Shown piece by piece: positions 6,650 through 13,856 of a stretch of DNA of 30,687 nt. Both the position numbers and the translations under genes were made by a program. Under the pieces are notes generated by a model. It did no database searches. It saw nothing but the letters and a program-made list of their open reading frames with translations, and was not told the DNA's origin. Source of the stretch: Dehalococcoidia bacterium (lineage in GTDB: Bacteria > Chloroflexota > Dehalococcoidia > UBA3495); assembly GCA_030753265.1 (NCBI GenBank), contig JASMCQ010000009.1, positions 1 through 30,687 on the forward strand. Reading direction: 5' to 3'. Within the stretch, counting starts at the first letter, position 1; each line of letters opens with the position of its first letter.

Positions 6650-8062
6650 TCAGATTGGCGGCCGGCGCGCGTGCCAGTCGGTTGCCTGCTCGTAGGCGTG
6701 GGCGGCCCGGAGGACGGTCAGCTCATCGAAGGAGCGGCCCGCCAGTTGCAGGCTGATGGGCAGGCCCGCATCGGAGAAGCCGCAGGGAAGGGCGATGGCG
6801 GGAGAGCCGGTGATGTTGTAGGGGCGGGTGTACTGGGTTAGGGCCGCCACGGTTCCCACCGTCTGTTCCCCGGCCTGCACCTTGGTGGCCAGAAGCTTGG
6901 GCGCGGTTACCGGCTCAGTGGGGCCGGCCAGGAGGTCCACCTGTTCCAGGAGTTCGCGGAACTGGCGGTCGAACAGGGACCTGGCCTGCTGGGCGCGCAG
7001 ATAATCGGCGGCGCTGACGAACAGGCCCGCTTCGAAGCGCAGCCGCACCGGAGGGTACAGGCTGCCGCCGTCGCGGGCCAGCAGGTCCCGGTAACAAGCC
7101 GCGGCCTCGGCCATCAAGATGGTGCTGGAGATGGCCTGCGACTGGTTGAACATGGGGAAGGACACCTCGGTCACGACCGCGCCCATGGTTTCCAGCAGGG
7201 CGACCGCATCCCGGACCGCCCGAGAGACCTGGGGGTTCAGGGGCGCCTCCAGGTATTCTTTGGGCAGCCCGATGCGCAGGCCGCGAACGTCGCCGGTCAG
7301 CGCGGTGGTGTAGTCGGGAACGTCCACCCTGGCGGACGCCACGTCCATGGGGTCGTGACCCGCGATGGCGTTCATCGTCAAGGCGGCGTCTTCCACTGTC
7401 CGCACGATGGGGCCGGGGTGGTCCAGGGACCAGGAAAGGGGGGCCAGCCCGTGGCGGCTGACCAGGCCGTAGGTGGGCTTGAGGCCCACGACGCCGCAAA
7501 GGGCGGCCGGGATGCGGACGGAGCCGCCGGTATCGCTCCCGGTGGTGATGGTGCACTGGCCCGCCGCCGCCGCCGATGCGGAGCCGCCGCTGGACCCGCC
7601 GGTGATAAGCTCCGGGTCCCAGGGGTTGTGCATGTGGCCGTAGTCCTGGTTCTCGCCCGTGGGGCCGTAGGCAAACGGGTGCATGTTCAGCTTGCCCAGC
7701 AGGATAGCCCCGGCGCGATGGAGCCGGGCGGCCACGGTGCAGTCTTCCTTGGGAACAAAGGTGTCGAAGATCCGGGAGCCCGAGGTGGTGCGCACCCCGG
7801 CAGTGTTGAACAGGTCCTTAAGACCGACGGGGATGCCGTGCAGAGGCCCCCGGTAATTTCCCCCTTGAATCTCACCTTCGGCCCGGCGGGCGGCGGCCCT
7901 CGCTTCCTCCGGCAAGAGGGTGATGAAGGAGTTCAGTACCGGCTCGGTGGCCTCGATGCGGGCCAAGAGGGCGTCCACGATCTCCACCGGTGATACTTCG
8001 CGGCTTTGCACCAGCCGGGAAAGCCCGCCGGCGCTCATGTAACACAGCTCAAGAGCTTCCAT
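6650..8062 (-). CDS. Amidase-signature enzyme (GatA/AtzE-like)
   Basis: An amidase-signature hydrolase of 470 residues. The Ser-cisSer-Lys triad is visible: Lys82 (VGLKDLF), cis-Ser157 (GGSSGGSA) and nucleophile Ser181 (SDTGGSVRIPA), with the 24-residue spacing seen in GatA. The start was moved to ATG 8060-8062 because AGGGAG lies 4-5 nt before it. A longer GTG start at 8104 lacks such a site. No signal peptide is present, so it is cytoplasmic. A small GatC/AtzG-like gene precedes it by 77 bp. That pairing suggests either a catabolic amidase complex (AtzE-AtzG type, acting on a ureido or amide compound) or a GatA paralogue. No GatB is present here, so tRNA amidation is less likely. The substrate is unknown. 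Confidence 0.93.
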   Translation of the reverse strand: MEALELCYMSAGGLSRLVQSREVSPVEIVDALLARIEATEPVLNSFITLLPEEARAAARRAEGEIQGGNYRGPLHGIPVGLKDLFNTAGVRTTSGSRIFDTFVPKEDCTVAARLHRAGAILLGKLNMHPFAYGPTGENQDYGHMHNPWDPELITGGSSGGSASAAAAGQCTITTGSDTGGSVRIPAALCGVVGLKPTYGLVSRHGLAPLSWSLDHPGPIVRTVEDAALTMNAIAGHDPMDVASARVDVPDYTTALTGDVRGLRIGLPKEYLEAPLNPQVSRAVRDAVALLETMGAVVTEVSFPMFNQSQAISSTILMAEAAACYRDLLARDGGSLYPPVRLRFEAGLFVSAADYLRAQQARSLFDRQFRELLEQVDLLAGPTEPVTAPKLLATKVQAGEQTVGTVAALTQYTRPYNITGSPAIALPCGFSDAGLPISLQLAGRSFDELTVLRAAHAYEQATDWHARRPPI

Positions 8063-8139
8063 AATTCTCCCTGGTTCCCCCTTCAACTTGGGCGTCGCCG
8101 GCACCCGGAATGCCGCGGAGGTTCGGGCTCCCGGCCGGC

Positions 8140-8352
8140 TCAGGACTTGGGGACAGTGATTGCTCCCAGAGGTATGAAGGCCATGTCCGGCTCCGCCCCG
8201 GCCACGTCGATGTCCATGAGAGGATGGAGGCTGGCCAGAGTGGTCTGAACGAATGGATAGAGTTCCTCGATGTGGGGGGATTTGACGTCCAATCCCGCCG
8301 CGGCGGCCAGCGAGAGAAACGCTTCCCGCGGCAAAGGGGTTTCTGAAGGCAT
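8140..8352 (-). CDS. Small GatC/AtzG-like partner of the amidase
   Basis: A 70-residue protein. ATG 8350-8352 follows AAGGAG by 9 nt. The pattern is helix (LSLAAAAGLDV), helix (HIEELYPFVQTTLASLHPLMDID), then VAGAEPDMAF. This parallels GatC (helices followed by DxxGVEPT), the subunit that wraps and stabilises GatA. A 68-residue relative, AtzG, was described as the partner of the amidase AtzE. Length, order and adjacency all support the same role here. The resemblance is structural in pattern, with low sequence identity. A function outside amidase binding cannot be excluded. Confidence 0.75.
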   Translation of the reverse strand: MPSETPLPREAFLSLAAAAGLDVKSPHIEELYPFVQTTLASLHPLMDIDVAGAEPDMAFIPLGAITVPKS

Positions 8353-8736
8353 GGGCTGTCGCTCCTTACCCCGGCTCCGGTCGCGGGGTATTATGGCCTA
8401 AGGGCGGCCGTCGTGCAAACGCGCCCTCACCCTCGGTCCCTCTCCCAACGGGAGAGGGATGCCCTGGCGGGGCCTGGGCTGGGTGAGGGCCGGGCGCCTG
8501 GCCGAGGTTTGGGAGGCAGGCATATGCTGGTATACTCATTGCTGCCGCCACCCGTTTGGCGCTCCGCTCAAGGCCTTCCCGAGTAAGGGGGGTCACCAGA
8601 AAAGAGGTTCCCCAGAGGGAACGGGGCCGACACCGCATGGCATCTCTGTGTTGCCGGAAATCTGGGGCCGAAGAAAATCGGGCGAGCCTGTTCATAGAAG
8701 CCCTGGGAAACCCTGCGAAAACCTGGAGATTAACGG
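8353..8736. other. Intergenic region between divergent genes, mostly repeat
   Basis: It separates the minus-strand amidase pair from the plus-strand CPBP gene. It contains the palindromic repeat at 8423-8490. A minus-strand frame across 8366-8902 exists, but its composition (proline/arginine-rich, crossing the repeat) looks non-coding. No promoter was convincing. Confidence 0.5.
8423..8490. repeat. Nested palindromic repeat (GCCCTCACCC / CCCTCTCCC type)
   Basis: The outer arms gccctcaccc (8423-8432) and gggtgagggc (8481-8490) enclose an inner 9-bp hairpin, ccctctccc (8438-8446) with gggagaggg (8450-8458) and a 3-nt loop. This is the widely dispersed 'CCCTCACCC..CCCTCTCCC..GGGAGAGGG..GGGTGAGGG' intergenic element (recognised from memory). 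Confidence 0.75.
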
Positions 8737-9549
8737 TTGTACTGCACCAACTGTGGCCGCCTTCGGGGCGAGGGTGCCTTCTACTGTCAGCACTGCGGAC
8801 ACCTCCTGAGTTCGCCCGGGCCATCACCCAGCGTGGCCGGAGAAGACCAGCGGGCTGAAGGGCCGGGCGTCCCCTGGCGTGGGGGACAGGTTGCGCTGGC
8901 AATCTTGCTGGTCGCGATCCTGGTCATCCCGGCATCCCTCGCCGCGTTTGGAATTGGCGCCCTGGCCGGGAGATATGAAGAAGCGGTGATCACCTGGTTC
9001 ACCGTGCACCTGACGGGTCTCGTCATCGTCGGGGTAGTCTGGTATCTCGGGGTCCATCGCTGCCGGGCGCCGGCGTCGATGCTTGGGCTGGTACCCTGGG
9101 GAGTTCCCCGGCCAAAAACCGCGCTCATGACCGCCGGGACCCTGGGATTCAGCCTGGCGGCCACGGCGGTCTACGCGACCCTGATCAGCGCCGCCGGGCC
9201 GGAGGTCTTCTCGCCGCCGGACATTCCCTCCGACATCGCTTTTCCCGGTCTGAGTGTAGTGTTCACTTTTCAGGCCCTGGCGCTGGCCACGCCCCTGACC
9301 GAGGAGATATTTTTCCGCGGTTTCATCTTCGCTGGGCTGATCCCCCGGCTGGGAGTGGGGTGGGCGATGGTGGCAAGCGCGGCGATCTTCAGCGTCTCCC
9401 ACGTGTCGGTGGGTGTGTTGGTGCCCATCTTCATTACCGGCTTGGCCTTGGCCTGGCTCTACTGGCGGACCGGATCTCTATGGACCAGCATCGCCGCCCA
9501 CGCGGGGCAGAACGCCCTGGTTGTGGCAGTCCAAGCGTACTTGGCCTAG
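8737..9549 (+). CDS. Zinc-ribbon CPBP-family intramembrane protease
   Basis: A 270-residue membrane protein with two parts. The N-terminus is a zinc ribbon with Cys3-x2-Cys6 and Cys17-x2-Cys20. After a proline-rich linker come about seven hydrophobic segments carrying CPBP (CAAX protease and bacteriocin-processing) motifs: EE at 189-190 in TEEIFFRGF, His222 in FSVSH, and His255/Asn259 in AHAGQN. These form the presumed metal-glutamate active site in the membrane. The start is TTG 8737-8739, supported by GGAGAT 6-7 nt upstream. Possible roles are processing of prenylated or bacteriocin-like substrates or self-immunity; the substrate is unknown. It precedes trpA by about 80 bp, without an obvious functional link. 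Confidence 0.9.
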   Translation: MYCTNCGRLRGEGAFYCQHCGHLLSSPGPSPSVAGEDQRAEGPGVPWRGGQVALAILLVAILVIPASLAAFGIGALAGRYEEAVITWFTVHLTGLVIVGVVWYLGVHRCRAPASMLGLVPWGVPRPKTALMTAGTLGFSLAATAVYATLISAAGPEVFSPPDIPSDIAFPGLSVVFTFQALALATPLTEEIFFRGFIFAGLIPRLGVGWAMVASAAIFSVSHVSVGVLVPIFITGLALAWLYWRTGSLWTSIAAHAGQNALVVAVQAYLA

Positions 9550-9570
9550 ACCAGCATTCGGATGTAATAT
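9541..9570 (+). promoter_or_regulatory. Candidate promoter for the trpA-aroH-aroF run
   Basis: TTGGCC (9541-9546) and TAATAT (9565-9570) are separated by 18 bp, each matching the sigma-70 consensus at 4 of 6 positions. The -35 overlaps the end of the CPBP gene. It lies 58 nt before the trpA ATG. Prediction only. Confidence 0.35.
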
Positions 9571-9628
9571 AGATTTGCGTAGTCATACGGAGGGGTCGTT
9601 CGAGGCGAGTGGGAATGAGCAGGCGGGT

Positions 9629-10450
9629 ATGAATAGGATAGAAGAGAGTTTCGCCGCCATTAAACGGGAAGGCCGAACGGGCCTCGTTGTATTCCTGACC
9701 GCCGGATTTCCCGACCGGAAGGCGACCCTGGAACTGGTGCCCAAGCTGGTGGCGGCCGGAGCCGATCTCGTCGAGTTGGGGGTTCCTTTCAGCGATCCGC
9801 TGGCCGAGGGGCCGACCATCCAGGAGTCCAGTTTCCGGGCCCTGCAGGACCGGGTCTCCCTGGGGGACTGTCTGGGGATGGTGGAGGAACTGCGCGGGCG
9901 GGTGCCGGACACTCCCTTGATACTGATGGGGTATTACAACCCGATCTACCGCTACGGTCTGGCCCAGTTCGGCCAGGATGCCCAGCGGGCCGGCGTCGAT
10001 GGGCTGATCGTGGTCGACCTCCCTCAGTTTGAAATAGGACCCCTGGCGGCCCAATGCACCCCTCGAGACATACCTATCATCCCGCTGCTGGCCCCCACCA
10101 GCACCGATGAGAGTATCCGGGCCTCCTGTGCCGGCGCAGCCACCGGCTTCATATACTGCATCAGTGTCACCGGGGTGACCGGCGCTCGGGAGCAAGTCTC
10201 GGACCGGAGCTTTCAGCTCGTGGATAGGGTACGGGCTCACACCTTGCTGCCTCTGGCCGTTGGGTTCGGCATCTCCCGCCGGGAACACGTGGAGGCGGTC
10301 GGCCGGAAAGCCGAGGCCGCGGTGGTCGGTAGCGCCCTGGTCCGGGTGATGCTAGAATCACCCCGGGACCAGCTCGCCGAGCGCGCCAGCCGGCTTGTCG
10401 GGGAGTTGGCCGGCAGGCTGCAACCGGCAGAGGGAGGACCTAACCGATGA
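9629..10450 (+). CDS. trpA: Tryptophan synthase alpha chain
   Basis: A 273-residue TrpA, which cleaves indole-3-glycerol phosphate to indole and glyceraldehyde-3-phosphate as partner of TrpB. It is a TIM barrel with LTAGFPD, VELGVPFSDPLAEGPTIQ, MGYYNPIYRYG, GVDGLIVVDLP, LLAPTST, YCISVTGVTG and AVGFGISR. Numbering aligns with E. coli: catalytic Glu49 is present, but the catalytic Asp60 is Glu. ATG 9629-9631 was chosen because the frame upstream (back to 9413) overlaps the CPBP gene and lacks TrpA similarity. Its stop overlaps the aroH ATG by 4 bp. No trpB is in the window, so the trp genes are split in this genome. Confidence 0.95.
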   Translation: MNRIEESFAAIKREGRTGLVVFLTAGFPDRKATLELVPKLVAAGADLVELGVPFSDPLAEGPTIQESSFRALQDRVSLGDCLGMVEELRGRVPDTPLILMGYYNPIYRYGLAQFGQDAQRAGVDGLIVVDLPQFEIGPLAAQCTPRDIPIIPLLAPTSTDESIRASCAGAATGFIYCISVTGVTGAREQVSDRSFQLVDRVRAHTLLPLAVGFGISRREHVEAVGRKAEAAVVGSALVRVMLESPRDQLAERASRLVGELAGRLQPAEGGPNR

Positions 10451-10809
10451 GCGTTTGCCGCGGCATTAGAGGGGCGACGGTGGCCGAAGAAAACACCGAG
10501 GAAGCTATCCAGGGGGCCACCAGGGAGTTGCTTGCTCAATTGATCGAGGCCAATCATATCGAGGAAAGAGACGTTGCCGCGACCTACTTCACCACGACGC
10601 CCGACCTGACTGCCGGGTTCCCCGCCACGGCCGCCCGCCAGCTGGGCTGGACCTCCACGGCTCTGCTGGGCTCCTGTGAGATGGCGGTGCCCGGTAGCAT
10701 GCTCCGGTGTGTCCGGGTCCTCATCCTCTACAACACCGACAAAGAGCCTCGGGAACTGGTGAACCTGTATCTCAACGGCACGAACGTCCTGAGGGGCGAC
10801 GACGCCTAG
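10447..10809 (+). CDS. aroH: Monofunctional chorismate mutase, AroH type
   Basis: A 120-residue AroH-class chorismate mutase (B. subtilis type, trimeric barrel), which converts chorismate to prephenate for Phe/Tyr synthesis. It opens with RGIRGAT (Arg8 matches catalytic Arg7 of the Bacillus enzyme), followed by TPDLTAGFPATAARQLGW, SCEMAVPG (the active-site Glu), CVRVLI (the active-site Arg) and NLYL (the Tyr). The Cys75 equivalent is replaced by Gly, which is tolerated in the family. The ATG overlaps the trpA stop (ATGA, 10447-10450), so translation is probably coupled. Confidence 0.93.
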   Translation: MSVCRGIRGATVAEENTEEAIQGATRELLAQLIEANHIEERDVAATYFTTTPDLTAGFPATAARQLGWTSTALLGSCEMAVPGSMLRCVRVLILYNTDKEPRELVNLYLNGTNVLRGDDA

Positions 10810-10974
10810 TTCAACTGACGCCGGCGCATCGCCGCCGGTGAGGACGGGACACCCAGCGGCCCAGTGACCTGGTGCGGGGGACGGCTCCTCCTCTATATCC
10901 TGTATCCGCTATTCGGGTGGACCCACCGGGAGCCGGACCTCGAGGGAAATCCACCACCAAAGGTGAGCACAGAT
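10810..10974 (+). promoter_or_regulatory. 165-bp gap before aroF, possible leader region
   Basis: The gap between aroH and aroF is unusually long for this run. It carries an in-frame, stop-free extension upstream of aroF (from GTG 10864) that would encode several aromatic residues (Trp, Tyr, Tyr, Phe, Trp within about 20 codons). It also has short self-complementary GC stretches near 10820-10840 and 10916-10930. No clean terminator/antiterminator pair was found. Regulatory function is speculative. Confidence 0.25.
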
Positions 10975-11997
10975 ATGATCGTGGTAATGGCCAGAGACAG
11001 CTCCGCGGAAGACCTGGCCCGGGTCCAGGAACGGATCGAAGGCCGGGGTGTGAGAACCCAAGTCTTCATAGGCGTGGAACGCATCGTGGTAGGGGTCTTG
11101 GGAACCATACCCCCGGACTTGAAGGACGAGGTCGAGCTTCTGCCGGGAGTCATCGAGGTGGTCCCCATCTCCAAGCCCTATAAGCTGGCCAGCCGGGAGT
11201 TCCACCCGGAGGGTTCCACGATACAGGTGGGTAACGTCGTGATCGGGGGACCCGACCCGGTGATCATGGCCGGGCCCTGCTCCGTGGAAGACGAAGAGCA
11301 GATGGTTGCCACGGCCCGAGCGGTGAAGGCAGCCGGGGCCGGCCTGCTACGTGGTGGGGCGTACAAGCCGCGCACGTCTCCCTACAGCTTCCGTGGCATG
11401 GGCTTGGACGGGCTCAAGCTCCTCCAGTTGGCCAAGAAGGAAACGGGGTTGCCCATCATCACCGAGGTTATGGCGCCGGCGGACGTGGACACGGTGGCTC
11501 AATACGCCGATGTCCTCCAGATCGGAGCCCGCAACATGCAGAACTATTCACTGCTGGACGAGGTGGGCGCCACCAAAATGCCGGTCATGGTAAAGCGGGG
11601 CCTGGCCGCTCCCTACGAGGAATGGTTGCTGGCGGCGGAGTACGTCTTGGCGGCGGGCAACGACAAGGTCATGCTCTGTGAGCGGGGCATCAGGGGTTTC
11701 GAGCAATTCACCCGGTTCACCCTGGATGTTGCCGCCATCCCGGTGATCAAAAGGTTGAGCCATCTACCCATCATCGCCGATCCCAGTCATAGCACCGGGA
11801 AGTGGTATCTGGTTACCCCGGTAGCCCTGGCCGCCATCGCCGCCGGGGCTCACGGGCTGATCGTGGAGGTCCACCCCAACCCGGACCTGGCCAAGTGCGA
11901 CGGTCCCCAGTCCCTCACCTTCGAGAACTTCCAAAGCATGATGACGCAGATTAAGGCCGTGGCGGCGGCTTGTCGGGAACCGGCTCCGGCTACCTGA
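10975..11997 (+). CDS. aroF: DAHP synthase, type I-beta with N-terminal ACT-like domain
   Basis: A 340-residue 3-deoxy-7-phosphoheptulonate synthase, which joins phosphoenolpyruvate and erythrose-4-phosphate in the first step of aromatic biosynthesis. Residues 1-70 form the ferredoxin-like ACT regulatory domain (MIVVMARDSS...VIEVVPISKPYKLASREFHPE). The barrel follows: MAGPCSVE, LRGGAYKPRTSPYSF, QIGARNMQN, VKRG, LCERGIR, DPSHSTG, VEVHPNPD. The layout matches the T. maritima enzyme (338 residues), which is feedback-inhibited by Tyr/Phe through the ACT domain, so the same control is likely. ATG 10975-10977 has AGGTGA about 9 nt upstream and aligns with the family N-terminus. Confidence 0.96.
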   Translation: MIVVMARDSSAEDLARVQERIEGRGVRTQVFIGVERIVVGVLGTIPPDLKDEVELLPGVIEVVPISKPYKLASREFHPEGSTIQVGNVVIGGPDPVIMAGPCSVEDEEQMVATARAVKAAGAGLLRGGAYKPRTSPYSFRGMGLDGLKLLQLAKKETGLPIITEVMAPADVDTVAQYADVLQIGARNMQNYSLLDEVGATKMPVMVKRGLAAPYEEWLLAAEYVLAAGNDKVMLCERGIRGFEQFTRFTLDVAAIPVIKRLSHLPIIADPSHSTGKWYLVTPVALAAIAAGAHGLIVEVHPNPDLAKCDGPQSLTFENFQSMMTQIKAVAAACREPAPAT

Positions 11998-12040
11998 CCA
12001 GACGGTAAGCCAACGCCGACAAGGCGTCAACGGCGGAAAC

Positions 12041-12071
12041 AACAGGGCGACGGCACGACCGTCGCCCTGTT
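12041..12071 (+). terminator. Strong hairpin after aroF
   Basis: Arms aacagggcgacgg (12041-12053) and ccgtcgccctgtt (12059-12071) are perfectly complementary over 13 bp with a 5-nt loop, 44 bp after the aroF stop. The following tract is weak (tt-cc-ttt), so it is an imperfect intrinsic terminator. A second small hairpin with TTTTT lies at 12156-12183. Confidence 0.65.
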
Positions 12072-12289
12072 CCTTTGCCCGTAGGTCTGTCGCTCGGGGT
12101 GTCCGGAGTCTCCGCTCCCGTAAGCGTGGGGCAGATCAGAGGGTTCTACTCTGCCGCCTCGACAAACTCCAGGGAGGCTTTTTCAGAGAATCGGTATACG
12201 GCACGAGGCTGGTCACAAGCTATGTAACCTGGTAAACACGGGCGCCCGCGGATCAGGACACCCTTTTGGTTCGGGCCAATCCAAAGCGG

Positions 12290-12487
12290 TTAGGCCTCGG
12301 AGAGGCTGAAGACCGTTACTCCATCCATCTCTTCGGCGCGAACTCGAGAGCCACGCGCGAGAGCGGGCTTTGAACTGTTGAAGAACTGCCCGAAAGGTCT
12401 CTGGGCGAATGCATACATTAGGAGTCCGTATGAGAATGCAATGCCTGAAAGAACGAAAGCCAGAAAATTCCACTCAGCCCCGTACAT
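12290..12487 (-). CDS. Small single-span membrane protein
   Basis: A 65-residue protein with ATG 12485-12487 preceded by a strong AGGGGGGA site about 4 nt upstream. One hydrophobic helix (NFLAFVLSGIAFSYGLLMYAFA, residues 6-27) is followed by a basic, soluble tail (SSKPALARGSRVRAEEMDG). No family is recognised. The strong ribosome-binding site and clear membrane helix make it more likely real than the longer frame that extends upstream to 12688. It stands alone, with no neighbour on its strand. Confidence 0.6.
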   Translation of the reverse strand: MYGAEWNFLAFVLSGIAFSYGLLMYAFAQRPFGQFFNSSKPALARGSRVRAEEMDGVTVFSLSEA

Positions 12488-13051
12488 AGTTCCCCCCTGG
12501 TTTGTATTTTTTCCGGGCGACACTCCACCTTGGTCGATTGAGATGAGGACGTGGGAAGCCTTGCGCGAATGCCCTGAGTTCCACAATACCGAATCAACCC
12601 CTACGGTGCCATGGGGGCAGCACCCCGACGAATTCAGGGGTTCCGGGGCCTGGGTGAGACGGGCGTTTTCGTCAATCCCGAGATCCATCCAGGGGCGCCT
12701 GCCGATTGCGCTGCAATACTTGCGAGTGGAAAACCTGGTCTACTACTCCTTCGGCGTAACCAATCTGTGCAACACCTGATACCGGCTCCCCGGTCCCTGC
12801 CAACCGGCAATGCCATCACGGTACTTCCGCCGACTCCTTCTTGCCTGTAACGAGATCGAAACCGTGGCCTGGTAAAGTCAAGAATCCCCAGGGGCGCGGA
12901 TTCCGAAGGATAGCGGCCTGGGCTGGCACCCAAATCGACGGCTCAGGTGGCTGGAACCGGTTTCTCAGGGGCCTAGAATTTGGTGCCTTTCAAGTGTCGA
13001 AAGTAGCAATTTCTACCGGGACCGCCGACGCGGTGCAGCGACGAGGCGGAG
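12488..13051. other. Gene-poor stretch
   Basis: No convincing coding sequence was found on either strand. Short frames lack ribosome-binding sites and protein-like composition. It contains the promoter side of the small membrane protein, but no clear -35/-10 pair. It may be decayed sequence. Confidence 0.4.
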
Positions 13052-13096
13052 GCCTTGCACTACCTTTTTGGGTGTATCATTCTGGTAGTGCAAGGC
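13052..13096. repeat. 13-bp inverted repeat containing GTAGTGCAA
   Basis: gccttgcactacc (13052-13064) and ggtagtgcaaggc (13084-13096) are perfect inverted copies with a 19-nt spacer that contains TTTTT. The second arm lies 22 bp before the ATG of the next gene. The core word recurs within that gene at 13140-13148 and 13436-13444. It could be an operator, a hairpin, or a relic of a small mobile element. Confidence 0.6.
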
Positions 13097-13118
13097 TCTG
13101 TTAGCGGAGACGGACGGA

Positions 13119-13616
13119 ATGGACAAGCCCGGCAGTGATGTAGTGCAAGACAGCCGGAGGCGGATTACGGTGGCTTCCGACACGCTGCCTGACGGGTTGC
13201 TCGTGCGGCTGGAGGGGCGCCCGCTGGCTACGTATTCAGTGCTCGCGGTCTGGTCTGACAGCACGGTGACCGTCTGGCGGTGCCACGGACCCGCGAAGGA
13301 CAATCCGATGCGATTGGATGTCGCCGTCGGCTCCGTGTCGCCGTTGCCAAGGGCCGAACAGCCCCAGAGACTCCGGGGGACGGCAGGGCTCCGAAAGGTT
13401 CCGGTGCAAGATTCGGCTGAGCCGGTAGTGCAAAAGGCCTTTGGATACCTGGTCTACAAGAAGTGCTACAAGGCGAGCTGCCACTGCATGAAAGGCGGCG
13501 CGCTCCATGGCCCATACCGTTACAAGAGCCGTCGCCGCCACGCCGATACCATGCCGAGGGTTGATGCTGCTGCCCATCGTCGTGCGGTTCGGGCCACCTA
13601 CATGGGGAAGGGGTAA
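13119..13616 (+). CDS. Cysteine-rich hypothetical protein with HGPY motif (DUF6788-like C-terminus)
   Basis: A 165-residue protein of unknown function. ATG 13119 has GCGGAG about 9 nt upstream. The C-terminal third carries a pattern reminiscent of a small family often annotated DUF6788 (from memory, unverified): KKCYKASCHCMKGG then LHGPYRYKSRR, i.e. Cys-x4-Cys-x-Cys, then HGPYxY, ending TYMGKG. In typical members the HGPY and final GK motifs are closer together, so about 15 residues here may be an insertion. The first 100 residues are unrecognised. Such proteins are often found near mobile elements, but none is visible. It is convergent with the aldolase gene. Confidence 0.55.
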   Translation: MDKPGSDVVQDSRRRITVASDTLPDGLLVRLEGRPLATYSVLAVWSDSTVTVWRCHGPAKDNPMRLDVAVGSVSPLPRAEQPQRLRGTAGLRKVPVQDSAEPVVQKAFGYLVYKKCYKASCHCMKGGALHGPYRYKSRRRHADTMPRVDAAAHRRAVRATYMGKG

Positions 13617-13856
13617 GCCAAGAAAGCAGCGATCCGGTGACGATCTTCCACAGGTGAACCGCGGGAGATCAGCCCCGGCACCGAGATTGAATGGGCCGCG
13701 GCACCCGCTTATGCCGAAGCACGCCGGGCGCCGGCCGGGTACCTCATCGGCACCGAATAGGGCAGCCCGCAGGCGTGGGTAAGCCCGGCGATGGGCCGGC
13801 TCGAAGATCTGATATGAGCCGGGCCGAACTCGGTTGTAGAGGGGACAGTCCCGGTG

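Noticed and set aside
8366..8902. 178-codon minus-strand frame
   Set aside because: It runs through the palindromic repeat at 8423-8490 and overlaps the start of the CPBP gene. It is Pro/Arg-rich with no motif.
12442..12463. Similarity to the kinase start (atgcctgaaagaac also at 17764)
   Set aside because: Only 14 nt identical, then divergent, and in unrelated contexts. Treated as chance.
12290..12688. 132-codon version of the small membrane protein
   Set aside because: The first 67 codons have no protein-like features. The strong ribosome site lies before the internal ATG at 12487.
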